Positions 22,016 to 33,109 of a stretch of DNA of 64,000 nt are shown here, in pieces (position 1 is the first letter of the stretch; each line of letters starts with the position of its first letter). The notes beneath the pieces are model-generated. The model saw only the letters and a list, made by a program, of their open reading frames with translations. It was not told the DNA's origin and did no database searches. The position numbers and the translations under genes were made by a program. The stretch is from positions 620,001 through 684,000 of the forward strand of contig CAJZBQ010000016.1 in assembly GCA_914767885.1 (NCBI GenBank), written 5' to 3'. This DNA comes from Blepharisma stoltei (taxonomy: Eukaryota; Ciliophora; Heterotrichea; Heterotrichida; Blepharismidae).

Positions 22016-22329
22016 TTACTCCCTCCGTCCCTGAATGAGCAAAACCATTGGAAAAATCCCTATTTCTTGGGTAAAACCCACCCTCCGTGAGGGGAACAAA
22101 ATTTTTTATGAAAACAAATTGATATATGATAATTATTATAGTGAAATCTAGCTAGCTTGCGTTTTAAAATATAAAATTTTACCAATTAAATCAATTTTTG
22201 GTTAAAGATTAATAAAAAAAAGGGAAAAAAATATCTATAAAATTTATAAATAAATTTTTTAAAAAAAATTAACCCCACTATGTGAGCGAACAAAATTTTT
22301 TTATTCACTCATGGAGGGGGAAGGATTTA
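22016..22329 (+). mobile_element. CTCCC-type MITE inside the vWA pseudogene
   Basis: Copy beginning CTCCCTCCGTCCCTGAATG after TTA (22016-22018) and ending ATGGAGGGGGAAGGAT before TTA (22327-22329). The right terminus is worn. Confidence 0.7.
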
Positions 22330-22636
22330 GTATTAAAGACGCATGATATGTGAAACTATATTTCATTATATCATAAGCTCGTGTATATGGACCTCTTAAG
22401 GAAAGTTTATAAGGGACTTCTTTTTCGACATTTTTTACTTCCAAAATATTTAGATTATATTAGATGTTCCTGTGAAACCTTGCGATGTCAAGGAATAAAT
22501 ATTGCTTTATATTAGAATTTTGCTGAATAAAACTCGATTCCTGGGCGAAAAAATCCATGGATCCTAGTTAACATATTTTTCTAGCAGATCCATTCAAACT
22601 TGATCCTTCACCAGGTCTATCGCAATCTCTGATATA

Positions 22637-22790
22637 GAAATTTCCCATAGATGACGCTGTTTGCCCTTGATTTGCCCATGAGGAAAATTTTTTGGTTTGA
22701 CCAAACCATATGGGTACTGGTCGAACCAAAAAAATTTCCCCAGTGGGCAAATCAAGGGCAAACAGCGCCATCTATGGGAAAATTCTATAG
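22637..22790. repeat. Hairpin, TATAGAAA family copy 2
   Basis: Imperfect inverted repeat with arms of about 65-70 bp. Outer ends TATAGAAATTTCCC, inner GATGACGCTG (GATGGCGCTG in the other arm), with TTGGTTCGACCA-like sequence near the centre. Same ends as 5662-5719. Confidence 0.8.
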
Positions 22791-23623
22791 TTTCTAGACC
22801 TTGCCGCTCATAAAATAATATAATTTAAAACTTAGAGAATTGCGCTCTTAAAAGCCTTGTTGAGTCTGCTTCTGTTTTTTCTCTGGTTATCCAAAAAATG
22901 CTTGTGCCATTAAGAGCAAAAAATACAGTAATCTACCAAGCCATTTTGGTACAGCTTGTGCCTAAGTATTTTTGGTAAAAAATTCGCTTATCAAGTCTAA
23001 TTATCCCCAAACAGAGCAGTAGAGTCTATAAATCATTTCAATTAGATAATATAAAGAATGAAAAGTACACTTATTACCTAGCTTTATTTTTTAATTTCAA
23101 TTAATAATTAATTGGCGCTAGAATTGCTTCCTCGGGATTTAGCATCATCTAAAATCTTTTTCAATTGAATTTTCTCTTCATCATTTATAACTGGTGCAGG
23201 TGAAGGTAAATAATTTATTTGCAAGCCATAAGCTTCATATGGATTTGGCTTTGGCTGATTTTGAGAAAATGAGGGGAATTGAAAATTTTCATAATCATAT
23301 GGCTGATTTAGAGATTGAGATTTAGGTTTTGGCTGTGGGAAATTTTCAAAAGGGCCTGAATTGTTAATTTGATCTATATCACACTGCTGATGACCTTGAG
23401 ATATATCCATGCTGGCATTAGGGAGTTGAGAAACATTGCTAGCTTGTAAAAATCCATTTGCTTGGAGATGATCGGCTGGAGGATTTGAACTCTGATTAGA
23501 TGACATCAGTTAGTTTAATATTATATTATTAAAAATGAAAAAATAATTGAAAATTCCTATTAAACTCATGTCTATACTTTTTTTATAGTATCGATTTATC
23601 CGAGAATATATTATTATTTAAGA

Positions 23624-26600
23624 TTAAGGTTTGCTGAAATAATCCATAGCCATCTCTGAATAGGCTGCTTGGCATCCATTCTGATACATCATCGCATTAT
23701 TTGAAGCTTTTTGAGCAAAGTGGCTGCTTTGTACTGAAAACACTTGAGCTCTCCCTCCTTGCTCCCAACTAGAATATGATGACGCTCTATTTGCAGCATC
23801 TTCAAGATCGCGTATTAAAGCTTTCACAATTGGATGATCATTGACAATGCATCCTTTAAATTCATTTGCTGCTTTGATTGCAGCTTCTTTTGCCTCATTG
23901 TATTTATGGCTTTCTGCAAGACTCGCAACTTCTTTCAAAATTTCTGCTCCCAAACACCTATAATAATTGACCATAACATCTTCGTTGACTTCAATTTCTT
24001 CTCTTCCTTCATTGACCACCAAAATAGTTAATTCTGTTTCAATTATTTTATTTTCTCCTAAATTAGTCTCATAACTAATTCTTGCTTTGACTGGCCTTAT
24101 AATTTCATTATCTGGAACCCTGTCAGTTATAGGTGGGAATTTCAATAAGAAAACTGAGTCTTTTTTGTCACCTGCATGTACTTGTGCCATTGAAAAATTG
24201 CTATCACCGTTTTCTGACTCCCCTACCCTCCGTTAGTGAACAAAACCATTGGAAAAAATCCCTATTTTTTGCCCCAAAAAACCACTCTCCATGAGTGAAC
24301 ACAATTTTTTAATAGAAAAATTTTTTTAAGAAAAAAATTTTTTGATATATAAGTGATAATTAGTATAATGAAATCTCGAGCTAATTCTGTTTAATTTTAA
24401 ACAAATTGGGTTTTTAAAACATAAATTTTATAATTAAAATTAATATTTTTCCCAATTTTTGCAAATTAGGATTTTTTTAAAATTTCGAAAAAAAATTTTT
24501 TTATAAAATTTATATATAATTTTTTTTAACAAAAAAAAATAAATCCTCGGTGAGTGAATAAAATTTTTTGCTCACTCGCGGAGGGGGAAGTGAGTATACT
24601 TTAGACAGATGGAAAGGGATACTGCATGGCTGAGTTATCAAAGCGACTTGAATTTTATCAGCTACCAAAGAGGCCAGCTCACCAAAGCAATTAGCAAATG
24701 CTATTGGGATATCTTTTGGATCTTCAACATAATAAAAATTTCCACTATTAGATCTTGCGATTTCCTGCATAACTTTGGCATCGTGATCTGCTCCATACCC
24801 AAAAGTATGGACTGTGTATGAGCTTTTAATTAATGACTTAAACTCATTAGAGCATCCAGCAGCCCTAGACAAAACTGTATCGCCCGAATCATCACATCCA
24901 TCACTTAATAATAAAATTGAAGTGACTTGATTGACAATTCTTCACAATATTAAAAATGTAAGTTAGGGATAGGTCTAGCACCTGCCTCGCAGGATAGTCC
25001 TATGTCCCGAGCTCAGTGAGAGAAGTTAAACTTCTTGAGGGTCTTGGCTTGAAGAGAAGAGGTCAATGCTGAGTCTCGGGTTGACTAGAGAAGTCTGGAG
25101 GGGCTCATTAACTGTGACGGTTTGGCAGTTAGGCCAGCCCACCTACAAATGTTCAGAGCTGTTAATGTAGCTGGACCTCTAACGATGATTTTGAAGGCAC
25201 AAGATTGCAAGAATTTTTTTTTTTAAACTTAAACAATTCTTCTATCACTTGCAACTTTTAAACCTTTTTCAAGGCCTGATACAATATTTGTACTGCCAAT
25301 AATATTCATATTGTTAATCGCTCTTTCAACTTCAACTTTTCCTACCTCATTAATTGCTGTCAATTTAATTATTCGTTGAGCGTTATCCGAAAACACAACA
25401 ATACTAACTCTATCCCCATCATTTAATAGAGTCAGCATAAAGTTCAAAGTTTTCTTTACCAATTCAAGCTTAACCCCTGACATACTTCCACTTACATCAA
25501 CTACACAAATCAAGTCTAGTCCTTGCCTGTTTTTTTGAATATCAGCAACTTGTGCACTTGAGCCTCTCAAAGAAAGAGTACAAGGGATTTCTTCTTCAGT
25601 ATTTTTTAATTCTAAATAATTTAGAAGGAAATTCATTGACACTGTGATGGCTTCTTCAGGAGTCTTGGTCTCCTCTACAACTGTTCTCAATTGAATTTCG
25701 TCATCGTCGTTCATAATAAGAGGTTCAGGAGCTGCGGAGTATTGAGCTGGTGAAAGCGAAAAGTTGGATGATGAGTTATACGATAGGTATGGAGATGGCT
25801 GATACATCATTTGTTGTGGCAAATATTGCATTTGAGGTGGATAATTATATTGCTGGTTTTGCAGTGAGCTAATTTGTTGAAAAGCATCATCATTGATTTG
25901 GATATTTTCAACTTGGGAGGATAGGTCTATGTTGAAACTTTCAGTAAGATTTAAGTCTGGTAAAGTTTGGTTAAAGGTGCTGTAGGTAAAGTTAGGCTGT
26001 TGGAGGCCTGCAAAGGGGTCACTAGAGCTAATGCTAGATTGATTTGTATTGGATTGCTGGGGAACTCCAAACAGATCTGCATCGAGCAGGCTAGTTTGGT
26101 TTATATTGGATTGTTGAGGAGCTTGAAACGGGCTTATATTAGAATAATTTATATTGGATTGTTGAGGAACTTGATAGAGGTTTATGTTAGCTTGATTTGA
26201 ACTTGATTGCTGTCTTCTCTATTTAAAAGCGAGCAAACTATTGGAAATGCTTATTTTCAGGCAAAATTAATCCTTTTAGGTTAGAATGAAATTTTTTTAA
26301 TATAAAATCTTTTAAACAAAAATATTTTTATATCTAAATAACAATTTTTATAGTAAGATTGAAGCTAATACTATTAAATTTTAAGCAGCTTGCATTCTAA
26401 AAAATAATTTAAGTTTAAGTTTAAGTTTAAGTTTATTGAATTACTCTAGCATTTTGAATGGCTATAAAGTCCCCTTGGTTGAGGTTCAGCCAAATTAACA
26501 GCTCTGAACAACGGTTGGTGAACCGGCCTAACCGTCGAACCGTTAAAGTTAATAAGCCCGCTAAGACTTCTCTAGTCAGTGCCAGACACAGCAGTGACCC

Positions 26601-26983
26601 TTCTCTTCAAAGCCGAAGCTCTCAAGAAGATTGACTTCTCTCACTGAGCTCGGTATATAGGTCCATCCTGCTTGAGCAGGAGCTAGGGCCTATCCCTAAC
26701 TGACATTTTTAATATTGTAAAAACAAAAAATAATTAATTTTTTTTACAATTAGATTTTGTGAAATCGAATTAAAAATGATATAAAATTTCCAATGGCAAT
26801 CAAATATATACTGCTTGCTCTTAAACAGGGGAAGTGAGGAACTTGAAACAGATCTACGTCGATACTGCTTAATATATTGGTATTTTGCGGCTGGGCGGCA
26901 GGTTGGCTTGAATCAAATAAATCTGACAATAAATCGACTTGAGGAGGATTGGATGGAGGATTAGAGCTTTGATTAGACGACAT
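23624..26983 (-). CDS. vWA-domain protein, split by three IESs
   Basis: A 686-residue protein after removing inserts of 624, 299 and 376 bp; the sum is divisible by 3. Residues 1-175 are a Gln/Asn/Ser-rich region with repeats of the type LFQVPQQSN. A von Willebrand A domain follows: first strand and MIDAS site VVDVSGSMSG with Asp288-Ser290-Ser292, TNIVSGLEKG, and LLSDGCDD. A C-terminal alpha/beta region follows, as in eukaryotic cytosolic vWA proteins related to plant Wav/Edr-type and inter-alpha-inhibitor-like proteins. No signal peptide. The N-terminus is probably disordered, the MIDAS binds Mg2+ and a protein partner. A decayed copy lies directly downstream. Partner and function are unknown. 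Confidence 0.82.
24215..24593 (+). mobile_element. CTCCC-type MITE in vWA exon, TGA target
   Basis: A 376-bp insert flanked by TGA (24215-24217 and 24591-24593), ends CTCCCCTACCCTCCGT and GGAGGGGGAAG. Removal joins HLSKVYS to ENGDSNFSM in frame. No TA at the junctions. Confidence 0.9.
24934..25242 (+). mobile_element. SINE-like element A in vWA exon
   Basis: A 299-bp insert between 10-bp direct repeats ACAATTCTTC (24934-24943 and 25233-25242). The head is ACAATATTAAAAATG then GTTAGGGATAGG; the tail is an A/T run ending TTTAAACTTAA. The body is GC-richer than its surroundings and about 250 bp of it recurs in reverse at 26410-26724. Removal at the 10-bp repeat joins DRRIV to NQVTSILLLSDG in frame; the repeat contains no TA. 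Confidence 0.85.
26211..26836. mobile_element. Composite IES: worn MITE carrying a SINE
   Basis: A 624-bp insert in the vWA gene. Both ends keep worn MITE features (CTTCCCC and ATTGGAAAT on the right; GAGCAAACTATTGGAAAT on the left) and it carries the second SINE-like element in its middle. Removal joins DLFQVP to QQSSSNQAN in frame, continuing the LFQVPQQSN repeat. Confidence 0.75.
26399..26735 (-). mobile_element. SINE-like element A, second copy, nested
   Basis: Same family as 24934-25242 in opposite orientation, flanked by 11-bp direct repeats AAAAAATAATT (26399-26409 and about 26725-26735). The tail is four units of AAACTT. A GGTTCGACGG sequence about 150 bp from the head resembles a pol III B box, but a matching A box is not clear. 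Confidence 0.8.
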
Positions 26984-28085
26984 CAGATATTTATTAGGAT
27001 TTTAAAAATGAAATTCAGATTATCAAGATTTAATAGTAAATTTCTATTATTTAAGCCAATTGAATTTTATTATTAGATATTTGGTCCCTATTTGCTAATT
27101 TCTCTCTGATTTATATAATTTTTATTAACTTCCCCCCCCTCCGTGAGTGAACAAAACCATTAGAAAAATCGCTATTTTTTGTCCAAAAACCCACCCTCCG
27201 TGAGTCAACAAAAATTTTTTAATAGAAAAATTTTTATGGAAAAAACTTTTTGATATATAAATGATAATTAGTATAATAAAATCTAGTGCTAATTCTGTTT
27301 AATTTTAAACGAATTGCTTTTTCAAACATAAAATTTATAAATTAAGTTAACATTTGCTTTCCAATTTTTGCGAATTAGGATTTTTTTTAAATTTCGAAAA
27401 AAACAAATTTTTATAAAATTTATATTTAATATTTTTTAAAAAAAAATTAACCCCCTCCATGAGTGAACAATCACTCACGGAGGGGGGGAGTAAGCTTAAA
27501 TTAAAGACTTATTTTAAATTTTTTTAGTCCATAATTTTATTAAGCAAAAAACAGTTATAGGCATTTCCCATTTTGAGATGGTTACTTCAGTTTATTGGAC
27601 CAGCTCAGATTGGAAAAACTAATTGAAGAGGGGCTAATTTACCATCTCTCCAGTTTGCTTGACCAGCCTGAGTTGGTCCAACCAACTGGAGACCAACCGC
27701 CTCCAAATATTTGTCCTTACCAGACCATTCTAGGAATTCCCTATACTATTTTATTACCGATAAGTGGTCAAATTATTTTAATTTAACGCCAATTCATATC
27801 TAATTTTTGTTCTCTTGATGACTATCTATTTATTTTAATGCTCCTTTTCTCAAAAAAGTCATCCATTAATCAGAACCAGTTCACCTAACCCCTACCACTC
27901 CAACATACCTTAAAATGTTTTATATGGCTGATTTCTGCTCATATCCCAGGCAATTCATTAAGAAAATATTCAGACTTATACTCTTTTAATATGTATTGCC
28001 TTCTTATTACTGAACTACATTTTTACTGTTACTAACCCCTAACTTATAGTTATTCTAGATAAATTAAACATGGACTATACTAAAT
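26984..28085. other. Intergenic spacer with one MITE
   Basis: No supported gene. Holds the MITE at 27126-27493. Between 27590 and 27720 there are several TTGGTC/GACCAA palindromic pieces like those in the centre of the hairpin family. Confidence 0.55.
27126..27493 (+). mobile_element. CTCCC-type MITE, intergenic
   Basis: 365 bp including one duplication; TAA at 27126-27128 and 27491-27493. Ends CTTCCCCCCCCTCCGTGAG and GGGGGGGAG, with the internal direct repeat of the CCTCCGTGAGTGAACAAAA motif. Confidence 0.88.
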
Positions 28086-30339
28086 ATGTTTGATATTCCC
28101 AGGCACAAACGATCTGAAACACATCAAATAAGCCCTTCCTCCTCAAAAGGTTTTTCGTTATCCCCTACAAATGCAATACCTAGAAGTCGTATCATACGAG
28201 ATATTCAAACTATCCGGAAAGTTTCATCCAGAGGCACTTTACTAAGTCCAAAAGTAGCGTGAAGTGAAGAAAAGCCAAAAGCAATAAGGATCACCAAATC
28301 TCGCAGCAACCGTCCAAGCCCTGAATCTAACGTCCGCAGCCGCAAACTTCCACGTCTTTTGATCCCTGACCAACTCCTTATTGAAGAACAAAAAAAGTTG
28401 CCATTCACCCCTTCAGCTTCAATAATAGCAGAAGCTAAATCAAAGCCGCCAAGTGCCAAAAAAAGGACTGCAAGTATGATTACGCCTCCTATGTCTCCAA
28501 CTTATACAAATTCAGTTATAAATGTAGTCACCAGATGCGCGTATAAAACTCGTGCAGGAAGTATGCTGGGAAGGCCAAAAAAATATAACCAAGATGCTTT
28601 TATTCCTTATTAATTTATATCTATTTTACCTTTAATAGTCAAAAATATATCATATTCACTATATTTGTATATATAATTCAACCACTATTGCAAGGTATTA
28701 AGGGGCAATATCTTTTTGCGGTATGTGATGGACATGGAGTTCTTGGCCATGATGTTTCAGGGTATATCAAAGAAAAGCTTCCTATTACTGTAGAGCAAGG
28801 AATGCCAGAAAATGAGTCTCCGTTGAATGCTTACTCGCAAGCATTGGCCAATGGGATCGTAAATGTAGATAAACTTGTACAGGACAGCACAATAAATGCA
28901 GAATTCTCAGGAAGTACACTGGTTTCTCTGCTAATAAGAGGGTCTTCAGTTATTTGTGGGAATGTTGGGGACTCCAGAGCAGTTTTGGCAGAGAGAAATG
29001 AAAATATGTGGAGAGCGATTGATCTGTCAAGGGACCATAAGCCAGATCTTCCTGATGAAGGGACAAGAATTATTAAAGCGAACGGTAGAATTGAGCCTTA
29101 TTTTGACGACAACGGACAGCCTTTAGGCCCTTATAGAGTTTGGCTTCAAGACCAACAAATTCCTGGCTTGGCGATGTCGAGGTCTATTGGAGATTTCGTC
29201 GCAAAATCAGTTGGCGTAAGTGCTGAGCCAGAAATGCTCATAAAACAATTAGAGCCAAAAGATAAATTTATTATACTCGCTTCTGACGGCATATGGGAAT
29301 TCATCAGTAGCCAAGAAGCTGTAGATATGGTTGGTCAAGCATAGGTCTCAACCAGACACCCCCACCCCCCCTCCAATAAGGGAACACCCACCCCCCCCCC
29401 CTTTCACAGATGGCACCCCCCTCTCGGGTTTATCCTATAGAAGTATTTGATAGGAAAATAAGCAGAATAAATTAAACATAATCCAATTAAAACACTATAT
29501 TTTTAAATTAAGTCCACAAATTACTTTATATTTATGATTAATTAATAAATTTAAATTAATTAGCAATTAATTAGAAAATATATTAAATTTGTTTTTTTTA
29601 TATTTATAAATATAATGCCAAAGATATAGACAATGGCATTAATTATTAAATTAGCCAAGCACAATAGAATAACTTGCATTAAATTTATGGATTCATAAAT
29701 TAAAGCTAATCTGATTACCATTGTACAAAGATTGCAGGACTGAATTGGTAGCAGGATTCATAGTGGTAATAAAAATAGCATTTGCTATTGTCAGTTTTAC
29801 TTTTGGATCTCTAATTCGACTTTTAGGCATTGTTCCACAAAGTTCATAATTATATGCAGGATATATTGCTAATTAATACCAAAGATCATTATTAACTTGC
29901 TAACAAATTTTTTCAGATTTGGTGAGCTTACTAGTTATAGGAAATTCTCACCCCATTCCATCTACTCCTTAATCGATTGTGCTACGCTATGTGGATATTG
30001 TATAAATCAGTAATTTTGAATATTTAAAATAATAATTTATTTATTACGTCTGCTCTAAATTGGCATTTTTCATATATTTTATGCTATATTAAGGGGGATG
30101 GGGGTGGGGGTGCCATCTGTGAAAGGGGGGGGTGGGGGTACCATTAAAAAAGGGGGGGGGGTGGGGGTGTAGGGTTGCTACCTGTGCTTGACCATATGGT
30201 TAAAGAGTCTTGGGAGACTGGAAAAACAGAAGCATGCTGTGATAAGTTGGTAAAAGAAGCAGTTATGAGGTGGCAAAAAGAAGACGACTCAATTGATGAT
30301 ATCACAGTTATTGTGATTTTTTTAAATGTTTTAAATTAA
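28086..30339 (+). CDS. PP2C-type protein phosphatase, two IESs
   Basis: A PPM/PP2C Mg/Mn-dependent Ser/Thr phosphatase of 437 residues after removing inserts of 71 and 869 bp. Residues 1-155 are a basic Ser/Pro-rich extension. The catalytic domain starts at RAGSMLGRPKKYNQDAF and has VCDGHG (metal Asp), GNVGDSRAVL, LASDGIWEF and DDITVIV. The metal-binding residues are all present, so it should be active. The second insert cuts between VDMV and KESWETG, and only the far-side piece supplies the last conserved motif, DDITVIV. Start chosen as the first ATG of the open frame. One TGA (Trp) lies near codon 60. Stop TAA. Confidence 0.9.
28601..28673. other. Short IES in PP2C gene
   Basis: A 71-bp TA-to-TA insert (TA at 28601-28602 and 28672-28673). 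Removal gives NQDAFIIQPLLQGIKGQYLF, the expected PP2C sequence. Confidence 0.85.
29325..30201. mobile_element. IES in PP2C gene with 8-bp duplication
   Basis: An 869-bp insert flanked by ATATGGTT (29325-29332 and 30194-30201). Terminal inverted repeats start GGTCAAGCATAGG / GGTCAAGCACAGG and run into long C- or G-rich tracts (ACACCCCCACCCCCCC). A CTTTCACAGATGGCACCCCC stretch is also inverted near both ends. The centre is AT-rich without an open frame. The same GGTCAAGCATA end occurs at 60646. Confidence 0.88.
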
Positions 30340-30416
30340 TTCTGTTCATAAAGTCTATTTTTTGGAGAAATCTTTTTTATCCATTTTATCAGTATTTTAA
30401 GCATACTTATTTTATT

Positions 30417-31794
30417 ATGATGAAAATTGTTGCTGATTACAAAGTAAAGCACCTACCTAAGCCTATTGTATCAACTAGACTCCCCAAGGCATTTTCGCAG
30501 CCGATAAAGAAAACTATGAAAAAAGACATTGAAGAAATTTACGAAGGCGAAGAGTACAAAAAGATGAAAAATTTGCTATCACCTATAAAAATAAAACCAA
30601 ATGACCATTCAAAATTAACAAAAGCATTAAAGCAGCTGGAAAAGCTTCCTGCTAACCCTGACAACATAGATCTCTACGAGCCTTTTTCGAGACTTCGAAG
30701 CCAAGCACAAATAATTCTTCCCCAATGCCAAGTGCAGCTTGAAGAAATGATTACCCTTTCACATTTAAATTCCCAGTCACTCACTGGGAATATCCGAAAA
30801 GTCCTTCATGCCCAGACTCTAGAACTTTTCGCAATTAATCAGTACCATTTTTATATATTTTAAACAAAAAATCTTTTTTAAGCTATGTTTAATTCATATT
30901 AAAATGTATAAACAAATCCCAATCAGTACACGGGACGAAAGGGCTCATCTCAAAGACTGGATCAGTAAATGGCAAAACATCCAGCAAAGACACAAAAAGC
31001 TAATCAACGTAAGCGCAACATTTTGGAACTCTCCTGAAGGTGTAGTTAGCATAGTTATGGAATATTTGCCTGGAGGGAGTTTAAAAGATTTAATAGCCAC
31101 CTGTGGAAGTCTACCAGAAAATCTAGTTTCACTTATTGTAAAAAAAATTTTGGAATTCCTCATATATCTTCATAGAAAAAATGAAGCCTATGGAGGGATT
31201 TCTACTACACAAATTCTTTTTACAAAATCTGGGGCAATTAAGTTTGGATTAGGCTTTACACAGAGGCTGCAGTCTAAAATTCATACCTTAGAAGACGATA
31301 TTTATACGCTTGGGATATTAGTTTTAAATTCTGTTCTAGGGGATTCAGATATAATTCCTTCTACTACACAGGACTGTTGTGTTTTCCACACAATGGAATC
31401 AAACCCTATCATAAAAAGACTGACACCTCAGGTCAAAGAGTTTATATGTTTATGTTTAAGGGAAAAAAAGCCAAGTGCTGATGACTTAATGAAGCATGAA
31501 TGGTTTAATTTAGAGAGCTATCCAGGGCCTGCGGTAGAATTAAAAGAAGTCATCGCAATTAATTATAACTTAGGGAGTGGAGAATACTTAGAAGCTGCTG
31601 ATAAGATGCTAGACAGAGTATGTGAAGCTTTAAAAGTAGTCATTTTAGGACAGACTATTTCAAAGCCAGCAGATTCAGCAATCCAGCAGCTCGCAATAGA
31701 TCTTGGGTTGCCATATGTTGTAGTTCATGAAAAAATTAGCAAAGTTTATGACGAAAATATTATAATGGACTGTAATAATTGATACATTTTTTAA
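30417..31794 (+). CDS. Protein kinase-like protein, probable pseudokinase
   Basis: 437 residues after removing a 64-bp IES. Residues 1-140 are a basic linker region of unknown fold. A kinase-like domain follows: hinge-region VSIVMEYLPGGSLKDLI, helix E VKKILEFLIYLHRKN, and a C-lobe ending VKEFICLCLREKKPSADDLMKHEWF. The catalytic HRD is replaced by YGGIS and the DFG position by FGLGF, so the catalytic Asp and the metal Asp are missing; no convincing VAIK lysine is seen. It therefore looks like a scaffold or regulator related to STE/MEK-type kinases. A penultimate-region TGA is read as Trp and the gene ends at TAA 31792-31794. Confidence 0.75.
30843..30908. other. Short IES in pseudokinase gene
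   Basis: A 64-bp TA-to-TA insert (TA at 30843-30844 and 30907-30908). Removal joins LFAINQ to YKQIPISTRDE in frame, so the ATG at 30904 is inside the insert and not a start. Confidence 0.85.
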
Positions 31795-31881
31795 AGAAAA
31801 TAAGGGAAAATGTATAATTAATGCAAAAATGATAGCGTTTTGTATACATAGTTTATTAAAAATAAATTAGAATAATTGGAA

Positions 31882-33064
31882 TTAGCTTAGCATCAACAGG
31901 TAAAGAGAAATAATAAGTGAAGCTGCCCCGGAGTAAGTTTTGGAGTAATAATTCGAAAAATAAATCGTTTTAGTACAAGCATCATTATTTTGCAATTGAG
32001 GATAATTTTCTATTTGATATTTAGACACGTATAAATTCGTATAATTCTGCCCTACAGTCATTTTCCAGCAATTATCATCAAACCTTCTCACTGTATTACA
32101 CTTATCAAGAGCCTCACTCCACATAAAAGTCCTATATGAAGAAATATAATTCAAATAAGGCGAATCTCCATAGAATGGCTGACAATATGATAATCCTGAT
32201 GGGTTCATCCCACATTGGCAGCTCGTGAAATAAGTATTTGTTTCTGTCTTCCCCATGCATTGGCTGTCACTCGTACATTGCTGTGGGGTTGTTGCTACTG
32301 ATGTAGGTGCATTAGAACAAGTTCCCTTGGTTGAAAATAATGAAGTGTATAAGCAAACTCCAGATTTACACAAATTAGAATAGCCGCCTTGTTTAGTTTT
32401 GGTGCAATTGGAAATCACACTGCTAAGTGGTAAAGAAAAATATTCTTTTCTTGTAAAAATTTTAAGTGAATTGAAAATCATTACCTTTTATTATGTAAAA
32501 AATAAAGATCCAACAATGACAACAAGGACATATTTATCTTTATTCAGAATATTCTACACAAACCCCTCCAGTACTTGTAATATTGCATCCTGCTTTAGGC
32601 ACACAATCATAATCCGTAGTACAGCCCACTTCATTTATATTTAATAAAGCTTTGCAAGTTCCTGATGCACACCTCAATCCAGGGCCACAATAATCATGCT
32701 TGGTGCAAGTTCCATTCAAGCTAACCCCCACACAATGAGCCTTCGTGCAATTATTTGAAGCACACATGCTGTTCGCTGAACAAGTTTCCCCTGGATATAA
32801 ATTAGTCACTGCTGTTGTATCTGGAATAGTTGTGCATGAAGAGTTTTGGTAAGTTCCATAAATAGGTGGGCAATAAGGAGTAGAAGATGATGTGCAGGCA
32901 TTCAGGACGTAGGTTGAATATAAAGTGTTAGGGTAGATACAGGTTGATGAGTTAAAAGTCGTGGTATTTGTCTTGCATTGATAAGACCAACAGTAATTTT
33001 TTTCAATTTCTTCGACTGCGTAAGCTGAAATGATGAAAATGAGAAGGAGTTTTAGGCTCTCCAT
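31882..33064 (-). CDS. Secreted Cys-rich surface protein, GPI-like tail
   Basis: 357 residues after removing a 109-bp IES. Residues 1-16 are a signal peptide (MESLKLLLIFIISAYA). The body has about 34 Cys in repeating CxxxxxCxSxxCxxNNC-like patterns and many N-glycosylation sequons, e.g. NTTTFNSS. The C-terminus is a hydrophobic tail (GAASLIISLYLLMLS) directly after small residues, typical of a GPI-anchor signal. This fits a ciliate cell-surface protein in the style of immobilisation antigens or the leucine/cysteine-rich coat proteins, though no specific family is recognised. Stop TAA. Confidence 0.75.
32441..32551. other. Short IES in Cys-rich protein gene
   Basis: A 109-bp TA-to-TA insert (TA at 32441-32442 and 32550-32551). 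Removal joins GGVCVEY to FSLPLSSVISNC in frame. Confidence 0.82.
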
Positions 33065-33109
33065 ACTTATTAGATATAAATTGAAAAATCAGAGAGAAAT
33101 TACATAAGA

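Larger units (their letters stand above)
21715..23506 (-). pseudogene. Decayed paralogue of the vWA gene
   Basis: The first 132 codons (23108-23506) are open and start MSSNQSSNPPADHLQ, like the intact gene next door (MSSNQSSNPPSNPPQ), ending NDEEKIQLKKILDDAK then TAA. Further downstream, broken pieces of the same protein appear in order: NLNILEVKNVEKEVPYKLSLRG near 22430-22360, KKNRPGPDMIC near 21950, DRASIIAFSAIVCQVTKLAAID near 21860-21800 and KNIVAGLKK near 21740. Stops and frame shifts separate them, the MIDAS DxSxS is lost, and a hairpin and a MITE lie within. This is a tandem duplicate that has died. The N-terminal part could still be expressed as a short protein. Confidence 0.8.

Noticed and set aside
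25967-26200. Plus-strand 77-codon frame with IYIGLLRNL repeats
   Set aside because: Antisense of the LFQVPQQSN-type repeats in the vWA protein N-terminus.
26399-26430. Telomere-like or CRISPR-like repeat (AAGTTT units)
   Set aside because: Only four short units, and they form the tail of a SINE-like element with target duplications.
28086-28613. Separate small gene upstream of the PP2C gene
   Set aside because: Its C-terminus RAGSMLGRPKKYNQDAF is the first PP2C motif and joins in frame through a 71-bp IES.
30904-30906. ATG as start of the kinase-like gene
   Set aside because: It lies inside a 64-bp IES; the frame upstream continues in phase across the insert.
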